Positions 53,701-61,924 of a stretch of DNA of 64,000 nucleotides are shown here, one piece after another; position 1 is the stretch's first letter, and every line of letters begins with the position of its first letter. The notes under the pieces were generated by a model. It made no database searches, was not told the origin of the DNA, and saw only the letters and a program-made list of their open reading frames with translations. Made by a program: the position numbers and the translations under genes. Source of the stretch: Filomicrobium insigne (GTDB lineage Bacteria; Pseudomonadota; Alphaproteobacteria; Rhizobiales; Hyphomicrobiaceae); contig NZ_FNJC01000004.1 of NCBI RefSeq assembly GCF_900104305.1, positions 310,001-374,000 on the forward strand, read 5' to 3'.

Positions 53701-53883
53701 GTCGGCAATCGTTTTAGCGTTGGCGCCGGGGTATTGAGCTGACACCGTCACTGTTGGCGGAATAACTTCTGGGTACTGGGAAATTGGGAGCCGGCTTGCG
53801 GCGACGGCTCCGATGATCAGGGTAGCGATCGACAAGGCGATCGCGAATACCGGCCGATCAATGAAGTAGCGACCGAGTGTCAT
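50704..53883 (-). CDS. RND multidrug efflux permease (pump 2, AcrB/MexF type)
   Basis: A 1059-residue RND protein close to the AcrB/MexF branch. It begins MTLGRYFIDRPVFAIALSIA and has RLPISQYPEVIPPTVTVSAQ, TM4 with paired aspartates VGIVVDDAIVVVENVERYL, and LVGLAAKNAILIVEFARDL. The periplasmic cleft supports broad drug export. The start overlaps the adaptor stop (ATGA-like), so the two are coupled. No outer-membrane channel gene is present. Confidence 0.95.
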   Translation of the reverse strand: MTLGRYFIDRPVFAIALSIATLIIGAVAASRLPISQYPEVIPPTVTVSAQYPGANAKTIADTVATPIEQEVNGVDDMLYMQSQSTQDGRLSLTVTFRIGTDLDKAQMLVQNRVALAEPRLPEVVRRIGVTVEKNSPDFLLVAQLISPDNSRDQLYLSNYATQRIVPVLSRLSGIGSVQILGARDYAMRVWLDPDKVAEMGLSASEVVEALRAQNVQVAGGVLGQPPVPTDRAFQPSLTVQGRFIEPQEFEQIIVKRTDDGRVVRLRDIARTELGARNYGTNAYINDTPVVALLVFQRPGTNALDASTSIQSTMAKLAEGFPSGVDYRMTYNPTEFFVRTSIEALEHTIYEAIALVVFVVILFLQSGRATIIPLLAIPVSLVGTFAVMAALGYTINTLTLFALVLAVGIVVDDAIVVVENVERYLREGLSPKEAARKTMDEVGGALISIALVLTSVFVPTMFLDGISGEFFRQFAVVIAVATLISAFNSLTLSPALAGLLLKKHDTHTRRPSILARLLQPLINGFNTFFDKLASGYAALTRQAIRRTGFMLVLYAGLIAAAVWAFVQVPRGFVPAADQGYLIALVQLPPGASLQRTDDIVREVGARSRQIPGVEWAHMFPGQNLATGTQSSSAGVVFVQLEDFKKRHDKSKSATAIQAELNKRFADIAGAQITIIAPPTIRGIGASGGFSLRVQDLNNHGSVALEDATQKLLAALRADPRIAFTFTPFNASAPEYFFDIDRTQAEMLGVAVASVHETLETYLGSSYVNDFNLSGRTYQVIAQAEGRNRLDIEQISRLKTKGDSGAMVPLGSIATFKTQAAPDRVPRYNLFPTAEVIGSAVPNVSSGAALDLVEEIAAKTLSSDYAIEWTELSYQQRLAGGGIVIFLLSVVFVYLVLASQYESWSLPLAVILIVPMCLLSAIGGVMWMGQDNNILTQVGLVVLVGLAAKNAILIVEFARDLEAHGQSIDDAVVQAGRLRLRPILMTSLAFILGVVPLMIAEGAGAELRHAIGTAVFFGMLGVTVFGLFFTPVFYVTVRRLLTRRQATNQSQGSISADPVHT

Positions 53884-55079
53884 CGGGCGATCTCCTCAGA
53901 GGTAATGCGAGCAGTTTTGATATCGGGCTCGGAGGGGGTAGAGCTGATGGCGACTTCCTGGCCGGCTCGAATGCGCTGCAGGCCGGAGGTCACCACAATA
54001 TCGCTGGGCGTAATGCCGGTGCGAATGACGCGTAGGCCGTCGACGATGGGCCCTAGCGTGACATTGCGCAGTTCGGCCTTGCCATTTTTAACGACGTAGA
54101 CGACGCGGGAAGCTTGGTCGGTGGCGATGGCTTCGTCTGGGATCAACACGGCATCGTAAGCACCGCTCGCGATAAGCTTAACGCGTGCGAACAGTCCAGG
54201 AGTGAAGACGAGATCCTGGTTACTCACGATGGCGCGCGCCCGAACCGTTGCGCTTGCCCGATCCACCTGATTGGACAGAAAGTCCATGGTTCCGGAATGG
54301 GGAAATCCCTTATCGTCTGGCAGTGCAATTTGAACTGGGTTGGGGGCTTCGCGTGAACTTGGCCGCGTGCCATTCCGCGCGGCGCGGACGTATTTCAGGT
54401 ATGCGTTCTGATCGACGTCGAAAACCACGTGGATGGGGTCCAGAGACACGATGTCAGTGAGAACCGTGGCGTCAATTCCGCCGCCGCCGATCAAGTTGCC
54501 GACGTCGACCTTATGACTGTCGATGCGCCCAGAAACGGGTGCACGGATTTCCGTGAACTCCAGGTCGAGCAGCGCGCGGTCCAACGCAGCTTTCGCGGTG
54601 AGGACGCGTGCTTCGGCCTGCCGGACGCCTGACGCGCGCTCGTCATAAAGCCGCTCAGGTACGGTCTGCGACGGACGCAACGCTGCCGCGCGAGACAGTT
54701 CCTGGCGAGCGAATTCCAGTGCGGCTTCCGCAGCCCCGACATCGGCTTGCGTGGATGCGACTGCCAGTTTGAAGGGTCGCTGATCGATCGTGAACAGCAA
54801 GTCACCCTCTTTTACGAGCTGGCCATCCTTGAAGTGAATGGCGGTGAGGTAGCCGCTTACACGCGCTCGGACCTGGACGCTTTCAACGGCGGTGAACCGT
54901 CCTGTGTATTCGTCCCACTCGGTGATTTTTTTGACTGTCGGCGCTACAGCGACGACCTGCGGTGGCGCAGGGGATGCGGCGGCGGTTTTGGTCTCGTTGA
55001 GGTCGCAGCCAGCAAGCACCATCGCGATGGCCACGAGGAAGGCAAGCCCTAGGGCTATAAAGGCGGGGGATCGGATCAT
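53880..55079 (-). CDS. RND efflux periplasmic adaptor lipoprotein (pump 2, AcrA type)
   Basis: A 399-residue AcrA-like adaptor. A lipoprotein signal with lipobox LAGC (cysteine at about residue 25) is followed by the barrel and lipoyl regions (VRARVSGYLTAIHFKDGQLV, then EIRAPVSGRIDSHKVDVGNL) and a membrane-proximal domain. It is the cognate partner of the downstream pump. A 29-codon frame with a strong ribosome site lies 54 bases upstream. Confidence 0.93.
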   Translation of the reverse strand: MIRSPAFIALGLAFLVAIAMVLAGCDLNETKTAAASPAPPQVVAVAPTVKKITEWDEYTGRFTAVESVQVRARVSGYLTAIHFKDGQLVKEGDLLFTIDQRPFKLAVASTQADVGAAEAALEFARQELSRAAALRPSQTVPERLYDERASGVRQAEARVLTAKAALDRALLDLEFTEIRAPVSGRIDSHKVDVGNLIGGGGIDATVLTDIVSLDPIHVVFDVDQNAYLKYVRAARNGTRPSSREAPNPVQIALPDDKGFPHSGTMDFLSNQVDRASATVRARAIVSNQDLVFTPGLFARVKLIASGAYDAVLIPDEAIATDQASRVVYVVKNGKAELRNVTLGPIVDGLRVIRTGITPSDIVVTSGLQRIRAGQEVAISSTPSEPDIKTARITSEEIAR

Positions 55080-55133
55080 CTCTTATGGGCTCCGTTTGGG
55101 ACCGTTTGTTGTTGTGGCAGCGAGCGTTCTGTT

Positions 55134-55223
55134 TCAGCTGCTGCCTAGGATGAGGACGCTGAACAAGACGATGAGAACGGCTTCGCCGGCGAAGACGCGG
55201 AGCAGGAATTGATTGCGGCTCAT
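55134..55223 (-). CDS. 29-residue single-pass membrane peptide upstream of RND pump 2
   Basis: ATG at 55223 is preceded by a near-ideal AGGAGG with 5-6 bases spacing. The frame encodes 29 residues: a short polar head (MSRNQFLLRVFAGE) and a hydrophobic helix (AVLIVLFSVLILG), then stop. It is on the same strand as the adaptor and pump, 54 bases upstream. It may be a small pump-associated membrane protein or a leader. No family was recognised. Confidence 0.55.
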   Translation of the reverse strand: MSRNQFLLRVFAGEAVLIVLFSVLILGSS

Positions 55224-55413
55224 GACTGCCTCCTGTGACTTTTTGATTGGCTGCTGTCGGGCAACAGTTCCCCGTTCGGTGTGTCGAGCGTCAGCGGAGG
55301 TCGCTGTCGTTCGGCACGCCGGGACATGGGTGAAAGTGATGTGAGAGGCGGTAGATCAGGACACTTGGCTGAGTGCCGGATCCTCCAGAAGTGGTTGGGG
55401 GCGGCTTAGGGAA

Positions 55414-56166
55414 TTAGGCTGTGTAACCCCCGTCGATTGTCAGGACGGTGCCGGTTACATACGAAGCCGCTGGGCTTGCGAGGAATGCTACGCCTGCTGC
55501 GATTTCTTCCGGGCGACCGTACCGACCGAGGGCCGTCACGGCATTAAGGTGACTGGCAAAATCACCGTCCGCCGGGTTCATGTCCGTATCAACAGCGCCG
55601 GGTTGCACCACGTTGACTGTGATGTTGCGCGATGCGAGGTCGCGCGCGATGCCCTTTGTGTAACCAACGATAGCGCCCTTCGTCGCCGCGTAGTCGGCGA
55701 GATTTGGAAAGCCGACGCGCGTTGCAATGGCGGACCCGATTGTGATGATCCGGCCGTTATCGCTTAGGACTTTGGATGCTTCGCGAATGGCCGCAACAAC
55801 GCCGTTCACGTTGATGGCCTGCTGGCGATCAAGTGCGTTGTAGTCATTGTTCGCGTCGTCGCCGACCGCACCGGTCACGAACACACCGGCGTTGTTGACG
55901 AGGATGTCCAGGCGACCAAATTTGTCGACGACAGCCTTTACGAGACCAGCCGCCTCTGTGGGATTGGCTTGGTCAGCCTTGAAAGCTGCGGCCTTGACAC
56001 CTTTCTTTTCAAGTTCGCGAACGACGGCCTCAGCCTTGTCTGCTGAGGCTGCGTAACTGATTGCGACGTGGGCGCCTTCGTTGGCGAGTGCGTATGCCGC
56101 TGCTGCGCCGATTCCGCGAGATGCTCCTGTGACAAGAGCAACCTTACCTTTGAGGGAATGTGACAT
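55414..56166 (-). CDS. SDR-family oxidoreductase (FabG-like)
   Basis: A 250-residue classical short-chain dehydrogenase. Cofactor motif VTGASRGIG (12-20), NNAG (around 91-94), catalytic Ser in TIGSAIA, Y-x-x-x-K in YAATKGA and the C-terminal DGGYTA are all present. Substrate unknown; such genes beside a TetR regulator are often annotated as 3-oxoacyl-ACP reductases or quinone/aldehyde detoxifiers. It is divergent from the TetR gene and shares its operator region. Confidence 0.92.
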   Translation of the reverse strand: MSHSLKGKVALVTGASRGIGAAAAYALANEGAHVAISYAASADKAEAVVRELEKKGVKAAAFKADQANPTEAAGLVKAVVDKFGRLDILVNNAGVFVTGAVGDDANNDYNALDRQQAINVNGVVAAIREASKVLSDNGRIITIGSAIATRVGFPNLADYAATKGAIVGYTKGIARDLASRNITVNVVQPGAVDTDMNPADGDFASHLNAVTALGRYGRPEEIAAGVAFLASPAASYVTGTVLTIDGGYTA

Positions 56167-56188
56167 TGTATGCCTCGTGCTCTATATT

Positions 56189-56204
56189 TGTACTGTACGG
56201 TACA
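56189..56204. promoter_or_regulatory. Candidate TetR operator TGTAC-N6-GTACA
   Basis: TGTAC (56189-56193) and GTACA (56200-56204) flank a GTAC-containing centre within the divergent SDR/TetR gap. The site lies about 23 bases upstream of the SDR start, where binding would block that promoter. TetR proteins usually bind palindromes of this size in the gap between divergent genes. Confidence 0.6.
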
Positions 56205-56296
56205 CATATAGGTCTGGCATCCGGGCTGTCAATCACTATTTGTATCGATGAGTATGTTAATGGTATAGGGGGTTCGTTCAAGAAAGGAGAAGAGCG

Positions 56297-56887
56297 GTGC
56301 AGAAAGGCCGTCCGAGAGAATTCGATACTGACAAAGCGCTAGATAAGGCCCTCCACGTTTTCTGGAGTCGGGGCTATGAAGGAACGTCTTTGTCCGATCT
56401 AACCGAGGCCATGGGCATCAATCGCCCGAGCCTCTATGCCGCGTTCGGCAACAAGGAGGAGTTATTCCGCCTCGCCTTGGACCGTTATGTCGAGACCGGG
56501 CCGGGTGCACTCCAACGTGCCGCATTGGAAGAGCCCACCGCCCGCGCCGTGGTTGAGCGACTCCTTACAAGCGCAGCCAAGAGCTTGACGGATCCCTGTA
56601 ACCCACGTGGTTGTCTTGCCGTCCAGGGCGCTTTGTCGTGTGGTGAAGCCGCACAGTCCATCAAGGATGAGCTGTGCTCACGCCGGTCCGCCAGTGAAAC
56701 AGCGCTTCGCGCACGACTTGAACGGGCCAAAGTGGAGGGTGACTTGTCGCCTGACAGCGATCCGGCTTCTCTTGCACGCTATGTGGAGACGGTTGTTCAG
56801 GGCATGTCGGTTCAAGCGTCAGGTGGCGCGTCGCACGCGGATCTCCTGAACGTGGTGGAGATGTCATTGAAGGCGTGGCCTGACTGA
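56297..56887 (+). CDS. TetR/AcrR-family transcriptional regulator
   Basis: A 196-residue repressor with the N-terminal helix-turn-helix ([20 protein letters not shown], residues about 31-50) and a C-terminal helical domain of the TetR_C type ([32 protein letters not shown]). The Cys pair in CNPRGC may be structural. It probably represses the divergent SDR gene and itself. The GTG at 56297 has AGGAGAAG upstream. Confidence 0.92.
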   Translation: MQKGRPREFDTDKALDKALHVFWSRGYEGTSLSDLTEAMGINRPSLYAAFGNKEELFRLALDRYVETGPGALQRAALEEPTARAVVERLLTSAAKSLTDPCNPRGCLAVQGALSCGEAAQSIKDELCSRRSASETALRARLERAKVEGDLSPDSDPASLARYVETVVQGMSVQASGGASHADLLNVVEMSLKAWPD

Positions 56888-56997
56888 TCGGCTAGCTGGT
56901 ACAAGTCTGACAACTCCTCAATCTCAAGCCATCGCGAAATTCGCTTGCGACGCTTTTAAGCGGGCAACGTCTCGCACCGGCGGTGCGCCGATAGTCA

Positions 56998-59900
56998 TCA
57001 GGCTTTGGAGGTCTCCGCGCCGCTCGCAGTAGACGGCGAGCGGATGTACTGAAACACAAGAGCTGTGAGCGACGGCAGGAACGTCAAGGTGACGATCGTG
57101 CTGCCGAGAATCCCGAACAGAACGATCGCTCCAACGCCGCGATAAAGCTCGGTTCCGGCGCCGGGGATGAAGACGAGTGGCGCCAAGGCGATGATCGTCG
57201 TCAGGGTTGTCATTGTGATGGGGCGTATACGGGATTGAACCGCTTCAGTGACGGCTTGCCGCGCGTCCATGCCCATCTCCCGAACGTTATATGACGTACG
57301 GTCCACGACAAGAATTGGGTTGTTTACCACTGTTCCCATCAGGATCAGGAAGCCCAGCATCGAGATCATGTCGAAGGGCTGATGGAAGCCCGTCAGTCCA
57401 ATTGAAGGCAAGGCCGCGCCAGCCAAGTTCATGAGCGCCAGCCCGACAATGCCGCTTGCGATGCCGAGAGGTATCGTCGTCATAATCAGTATCGGATAGC
57501 CCCAGTGGCTGAAGACTGCGACCAGCAACAAATAGATGATGATGATGGCCACCACGTAGTTGCCGGAGAGCGCATCACGCGTGCGTTCCAGTTGGTCGCT
57601 TGCCCCTGAGATGTCGAGAGCAATGTTCTGCGGAATTTGGCCGGTCCGCCGTAAATGCTCGACGACTTCCCGCTCGACGATTTCAACGCCGGTTTCAAGC
57701 GCAATGGACGGCGGGGGGATGATGTTGAGTGTCACCGTTCGTCTTCCGTTTATGCGCCGGATGGTGCTCGTATCGACAGTTTCGCGTACGTCCGCGAGTG
57801 CGGACAGCGGCACCATCGTTCCTTGCGGTGTGTAAACGGGCAGCTTCTCGATATTTTCGACGGCGACGTTGGAGGGATCGTGCGCGTAGAAGTAGAGATC
57901 GATCTTCTCGTCGTCTTGATAGAAATATCCGGCAAAGGCGCCGTCCGTCAGTGCTGCGACGGTAAAGCCGAGATCATTGGCGTTCATGCCAAGCTCTGCA
58001 GCACGTTGCCAATTGGGCCGTATTTCCACGAGGGGCTGCGAGAGGGTTAGCGTAGGCGGATCGGCTTGAATCCGTGGGTTGTTGAAGACTTCCCCCGCTC
58101 GGCGGTATGCGGCTGCGGCGACCGCAAAAATGTCTTCAAGCCTCGGGCCGGAAATATCGAGGCTGACGCTCCGCGTCCCCCCATCATTGCTGGTAATGAT
58201 TGAGCCTCGCGAGGCGAAGGCCTGCATACCGGCGTAGGTCTGATACTTGGCCGATATAGCCGTCATAAACGGTTCTATATCAGCGGGATCGACTGTTTCA
58301 CCGATGATGCGAAGACCTTCGGCATTCACTCTCAAAAAAACGTATTTGAGAGCTGGGAAGGGGACTTCGCCGCGCTTGAAACGCTCAGGGTCGTCGTTGA
58401 CGTACTGCAGGAGTTCAGTCTGCAATCCCAAGCCGAGTCGGTGCATCGTTTCGAGATTGTAGCCGGGCGGTGCGTTCATTCGGGCGAAGACCTTTGGCTC
58501 TTCGCCCTCGGGCAAATATTCTGCGGACGGAGTCAAATACGTGATGACGGCGGTGCCCAATCCAGTGATCACCGCAATACACATCACGGCGCGTACGCGG
58601 CTTTTCACGAGCCAGCCGACGAGCGTGGTTGAACCCGCTTCGAGCATGCTCCCGGTCTGCTTGTTCTTTCCTGCAATGTCGATGCGTGCGCAGGCTGTCG
58701 GGATCACCGTGATGGCTACGAGCATCGAAGCCAATACGGACGCAGCGACCGCAATCGCAATGTCAGAGTAAAGCTGCCCTGCTTCTTCCTCGATGAAGAC
58801 GATGGGGACGAACACCAGCACGGTTGTCATCGTGGATGCGATCACAGCGGGCCAAACCTTGCGTACCCCCTCGATCGCGGCCTGCATTCGGTCAAGGCCC
58901 CGCCGCCGCTCGTATTCGATGCTTTCGAGCACGACAATGGAATTGTCGACTGTCATGCCGATGGCAAACGCAACGCCTGCGAGCGAGATGACGTTGATGG
59001 TGCGCCCGAATAGCAAAAGGCCGAGGAAGGCTGCGATCGTACAGATCGGAATGCCGATGACGCCGATTAGTGTTCCCGACAAGGTGCGCAGGAACAGAAA
59101 CATTACGAGGGTTGCGAGAACCGCGCCGATGGCGAGGTTCGTCCAGACATTCGTGATTGAGGCTTCAACGTACACAACGTCGTCGGCGGTGAGTTCCAGG
59201 GCCATACCGGCGGGTTTCAGCACATTCCGGTTTATCGCTTCCATTTCTTCGAGCACCAGCTTTTTGATGTCGATGACGTTGGAGCCGGCTTCCCGTTGGA
59301 TGGAAAGGAATATGATCGGTTTGCCGTTGACGTAAGCGTGCTGTCGTATCTCGAAGTGATCGAGTCTCACATCGGCCACATCACGGAGTCTGGTGACCGT
59401 GTCGCCGCGGCGAACGATGATCAGGTCTTTGAGTGACTCCAAGTCGTCGAAGCGACCTATGGTGCGTAACAAGTACCGGCGCTTGCCGCTTTCGATTTCG
59501 CCGCCGGATGTGTCGCGGTTTCTTGAGGCTAGCGCATTGCGAACATCGGAGAGGGTGAGCCCGCGTTCTGCCAGAGCTGGGGCGTTGACGAGAATCTGAA
59601 CCTGTTTTTCTGCGCCACCACCAATATTGACGCGCGAAACGTTTGGCACCCCTTCGAGACGAACCCGCACGTGGTCGTCGACGAAGTCGCGCATCATGTC
59701 CATGTCGAGCTGGTTTGGATTCCCGTCCAGCGGCGAGACGCGCAAGTACATGAATGAGTTTGCGCTGAAGGAACTTGCGAAGATGCGCGGCTGGTCAACG
59801 TTCTCAGGGTAGGATGGGACTTGGCTTAGCGCGTTGTTGATACGTATCAGCGTTTCGTTGAGGTCGATGTCGTAGGGAAATTCAAGTTCAATTTCCGCAC

Positions 59901-60156
59901 TGCCGCTCGATGAACGCGAGATGATCCGTTCGAGGCTTGGAATCGAGCGGAGGTATTCCTCTTGCTCGATGAGAATTTCCTTCTCGATATCTTGCGGTGT
60001 CGCGCCAGACCAAGTGGTTTCGACGGTGACGGTCCTTACGTCGAGGTCCGGAATCATCTGCACGGGAATGCGCATCGTTGCTACGATGCCTATAACGCAA
60101 ACGATCAGTGTGATCACTGCCGTTAGCGTGCCTCTCTTGATCAAGGCCTCGAACAC
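56998..60156 (-). CDS. RND efflux permease (pump 3, single-aspartate TM4 type)
   Basis: A 1052-residue RND protein. TM1 follows LIKRGTLTAVITLIVCVIGI, and the pore domain has QMIPDLDVRTVTVETTWSGA. TM4 reads GMTVDNSIVVLESIEYERR, so the second relay aspartate of AcrB is Asn. This D-N form is found in a separate branch of hydrophobe/amphiphile RND pumps and the protein is not CzcA-like. It lies 32 bases downstream of its adaptor. The substrate is unknown. Confidence 0.93.
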   Translation of the reverse strand: MFEALIKRGTLTAVITLIVCVIGIVATMRIPVQMIPDLDVRTVTVETTWSGATPQDIEKEILIEQEEYLRSIPSLERIISRSSSGSAEIELEFPYDIDLNETLIRINNALSQVPSYPENVDQPRIFASSFSANSFMYLRVSPLDGNPNQLDMDMMRDFVDDHVRVRLEGVPNVSRVNIGGGAEKQVQILVNAPALAERGLTLSDVRNALASRNRDTSGGEIESGKRRYLLRTIGRFDDLESLKDLIIVRRGDTVTRLRDVADVRLDHFEIRQHAYVNGKPIIFLSIQREAGSNVIDIKKLVLEEMEAINRNVLKPAGMALELTADDVVYVEASITNVWTNLAIGAVLATLVMFLFLRTLSGTLIGVIGIPICTIAAFLGLLLFGRTINVISLAGVAFAIGMTVDNSIVVLESIEYERRRGLDRMQAAIEGVRKVWPAVIASTMTTVLVFVPIVFIEEEAGQLYSDIAIAVAASVLASMLVAITVIPTACARIDIAGKNKQTGSMLEAGSTTLVGWLVKSRVRAVMCIAVITGLGTAVITYLTPSAEYLPEGEEPKVFARMNAPPGYNLETMHRLGLGLQTELLQYVNDDPERFKRGEVPFPALKYVFLRVNAEGLRIIGETVDPADIEPFMTAISAKYQTYAGMQAFASRGSIITSNDGGTRSVSLDISGPRLEDIFAVAAAAYRRAGEVFNNPRIQADPPTLTLSQPLVEIRPNWQRAAELGMNANDLGFTVAALTDGAFAGYFYQDDEKIDLYFYAHDPSNVAVENIEKLPVYTPQGTMVPLSALADVRETVDTSTIRRINGRRTVTLNIIPPPSIALETGVEIVEREVVEHLRRTGQIPQNIALDISGASDQLERTRDALSGNYVVAIIIIYLLLVAVFSHWGYPILIMTTIPLGIASGIVGLALMNLAGAALPSIGLTGFHQPFDMISMLGFLILMGTVVNNPILVVDRTSYNVREMGMDARQAVTEAVQSRIRPITMTTLTTIIALAPLVFIPGAGTELYRGVGAIVLFGILGSTIVTLTFLPSLTALVFQYIRSPSTASGAETSKA

Positions 60157-60188
60157 GATGGCAATCCTTTCGTGGCGCTGATCACGGT

Positions 60189-61292
60189 TCAGCTCGAGAG
60201 CCGAACGGCTTGTCCCTCATTTAATGATTCATTGCCGCGGACAACGACCTGATCATCGAGTTTGAGGCCGGAGCGAATCTCCGTCAGCCCATCAAATGAA
60301 ATACCGATTTCGACACGCCGTTCGCGAACCAGATTTGCCTTGCCATTCGGTTCGACGACCCAAACCGTGATGCGGCCATCAGGTTGGCGTAGCAGAGCGT
60401 CGCGGCTGACAACGAGACCCTTCCTATTCGTTTGCAGGCTTATGCTTGCGCGCGCCGACATCCCCGGCGTGATGTCGCTGCGCTCGGTCTTAGGAATGAC
60501 CCGCAGGGTAAATGTACGTGCGGTCGGATCGCTCACTGGGATGATTGCTTCGACGCGGGCTGGAACATTGGTATTTGGGACGGCGTCGAAGTTCAGATTG
60601 ATGTCGATGTCATCGTCAATTTTCGCGAAATGCTGTTGGGGGACGGGCAGCTCGATCCGCAGGCCCGACATTTCGACCAGTTCGAAAACGGCTGTTCCAG
60701 GTACGACCCATTGACCTGCTTCAGCCAGTTTGCGTGAGATGGTTCCGGCGAATGGCGCCTTTACAACGTGTCGAACAAGGCGCTCATCGGATGCATTGCG
60801 CTGGGCGTGGAGCCGTTCCAACGTGGCTTTGCGAATTGCGATCTCTGTCTTGATCGTGTCGACAGCATTCTGCGGCCCATGCGACCTGGTAGCCAGGTCT
60901 TCCGCGATTTTTAGGCGTCTATGGGCATCCGCCAGCTGTGCTTCAGCCTCGGCGATATTAGCCAGCGTCTGTTCCTGCGTAATCTGTTCGAGTTTGGGAT
61001 CCAGCTCCAGTAGGACTTCTCCGGCTTTAACCTGTGCGCCGGCGTCATAGTGAACCGTCGTGATCAAGCCTGGGACGGCGGTTGAAAGTTGCGAGACACG
61101 TCGTGAGGTCACGGTTCCGGAAAGCTCAAGCTTACTGATGAGTGGAACTTCTCGAACCCTTTCTACGATCACCGGGGCAGCATCTGCTGCATGCAGCCCT
61201 TTCGTGGGAAGTGTGAAGACCGCCGTGACAAACAGGCAAGCTAGAACTCTATAGCTCTGTCCAGCGACAATACCTGCAAGCGTCCTCAGCAA
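60189..61292 (-). CDS. RND efflux periplasmic adaptor (pump 3)
   Basis: A 367-residue adaptor with a signal peptide (about 1-36), lipoyl half VSQLSTAVPGLITTVHYDAG, an extended coiled-coil hairpin (residues about 110-190) and KAPFAGTISRKLAEAGQWV. The start is a TTG preceded by GGGAGAG at good spacing. The permease gene follows. Two palindromes lie 20-85 bases upstream and are likely operators. Confidence 0.9.
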   Translation of the reverse strand: MLRTLAGIVAGQSYRVLACLFVTAVFTLPTKGLHAADAAPVIVERVREVPLISKLELSGTVTSRRVSQLSTAVPGLITTVHYDAGAQVKAGEVLLELDPKLEQITQEQTLANIAEAEAQLADAHRRLKIAEDLATRSHGPQNAVDTIKTEIAIRKATLERLHAQRNASDERLVRHVVKAPFAGTISRKLAEAGQWVVPGTAVFELVEMSGLRIELPVPQQHFAKIDDDIDINLNFDAVPNTNVPARVEAIIPVSDPTARTFTLRVIPKTERSDITPGMSARASISLQTNRKGLVVSRDALLRQPDGRITVWVVEPNGKANLVRERRVEIGISFDGLTEIRSGLKLDDQVVVRGNESLNEGQAVRLSS

Positions 61293-61924
61293 CTGGTCTC
61301 TCCCAAGACTACTATGACTAAAATTTTATCATAGCATTTAGCTCAATACTCCGTAATTGAAGCCAACTTACGGAGTACATCGGGCGGGTCAACCCAGTAA
61401 ATATCTTTGTTGGTCTGATATATTTTGCGCTTAGCTAAGATGTTCGCGAACTTGGAAGTTGAACGTGCAAAGCGTTCATCGCGCACATTCAGAGTATTTA
61501 ACCTTTAAATGATTGCTCGAGAGAAAATGTCACCGCCGCGGAGGGGGTAAGGGGTCGGCTTTGTCTTTACTCCGCAGCCATCTGTCTGCCATGCGGTTGT
61601 TAAGGCGAAGGCTTGTTAAATCTGGTTTTGTTTGATCTGCAGTAGCTAGGGATGATGAGTGTTCAAGTAAGAATAATCCAATGAATTGCGAGAATGTCAC
61701 TTTCGCTAGGTGTTTGCTTGGGTCGATGGGTTATCCCCTGCCCTCTCGCTTTCTTGAGCTCACTCGATCTGGTACCCGCACGGTCCTCGCTATACCCATG
61801 GGCATAGCGGGTTGATCCTGGTCCGAGCGCTTCTGCCTCGCCAGCGACCTTAGAAAATAATAGATATACAACCGAGCCTCAATGCGCAGGGGCTTTGTTG
61901 GGTTGGCGTGAGCAGGAGGGGGCG
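61293..61924. promoter_or_regulatory. Divergent promoter region of RND pump 3 and the flippase-ligase gene, with three palindromes
   Basis: This 632-base gap has no credible gene. Near the pump 3 start are a near-perfect AT-core palindrome CTATGA-N11-TCATAG (61312-61334) and TACTCCGTAA-N11-TTACGGAGTA (61347-61377). Closer to the fusion gene is CGCTAT-N10-ATAGCG (61788-61809), centred on CCCATGGG. The first two are well placed to control pump 3 and the third to control the fusion gene. No regulator gene adjoins them. Confidence 0.6.

Noticed and set aside
56973-56987. CGCACCG-G-CGGTGCG as a terminator between TetR and RND pump 3 genes
   Set aside because: The loop would be a single base and no T-run follows on either strand, so termination is doubtful.
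56998-60156. Heavy-metal efflux pump (CzcA type)
   Set aside because: TM4 lacks the CzcA D-F-G-x-x-x-D-G-A pattern and reads VDNSIVVLES; no metal-binding accessory genes are near.
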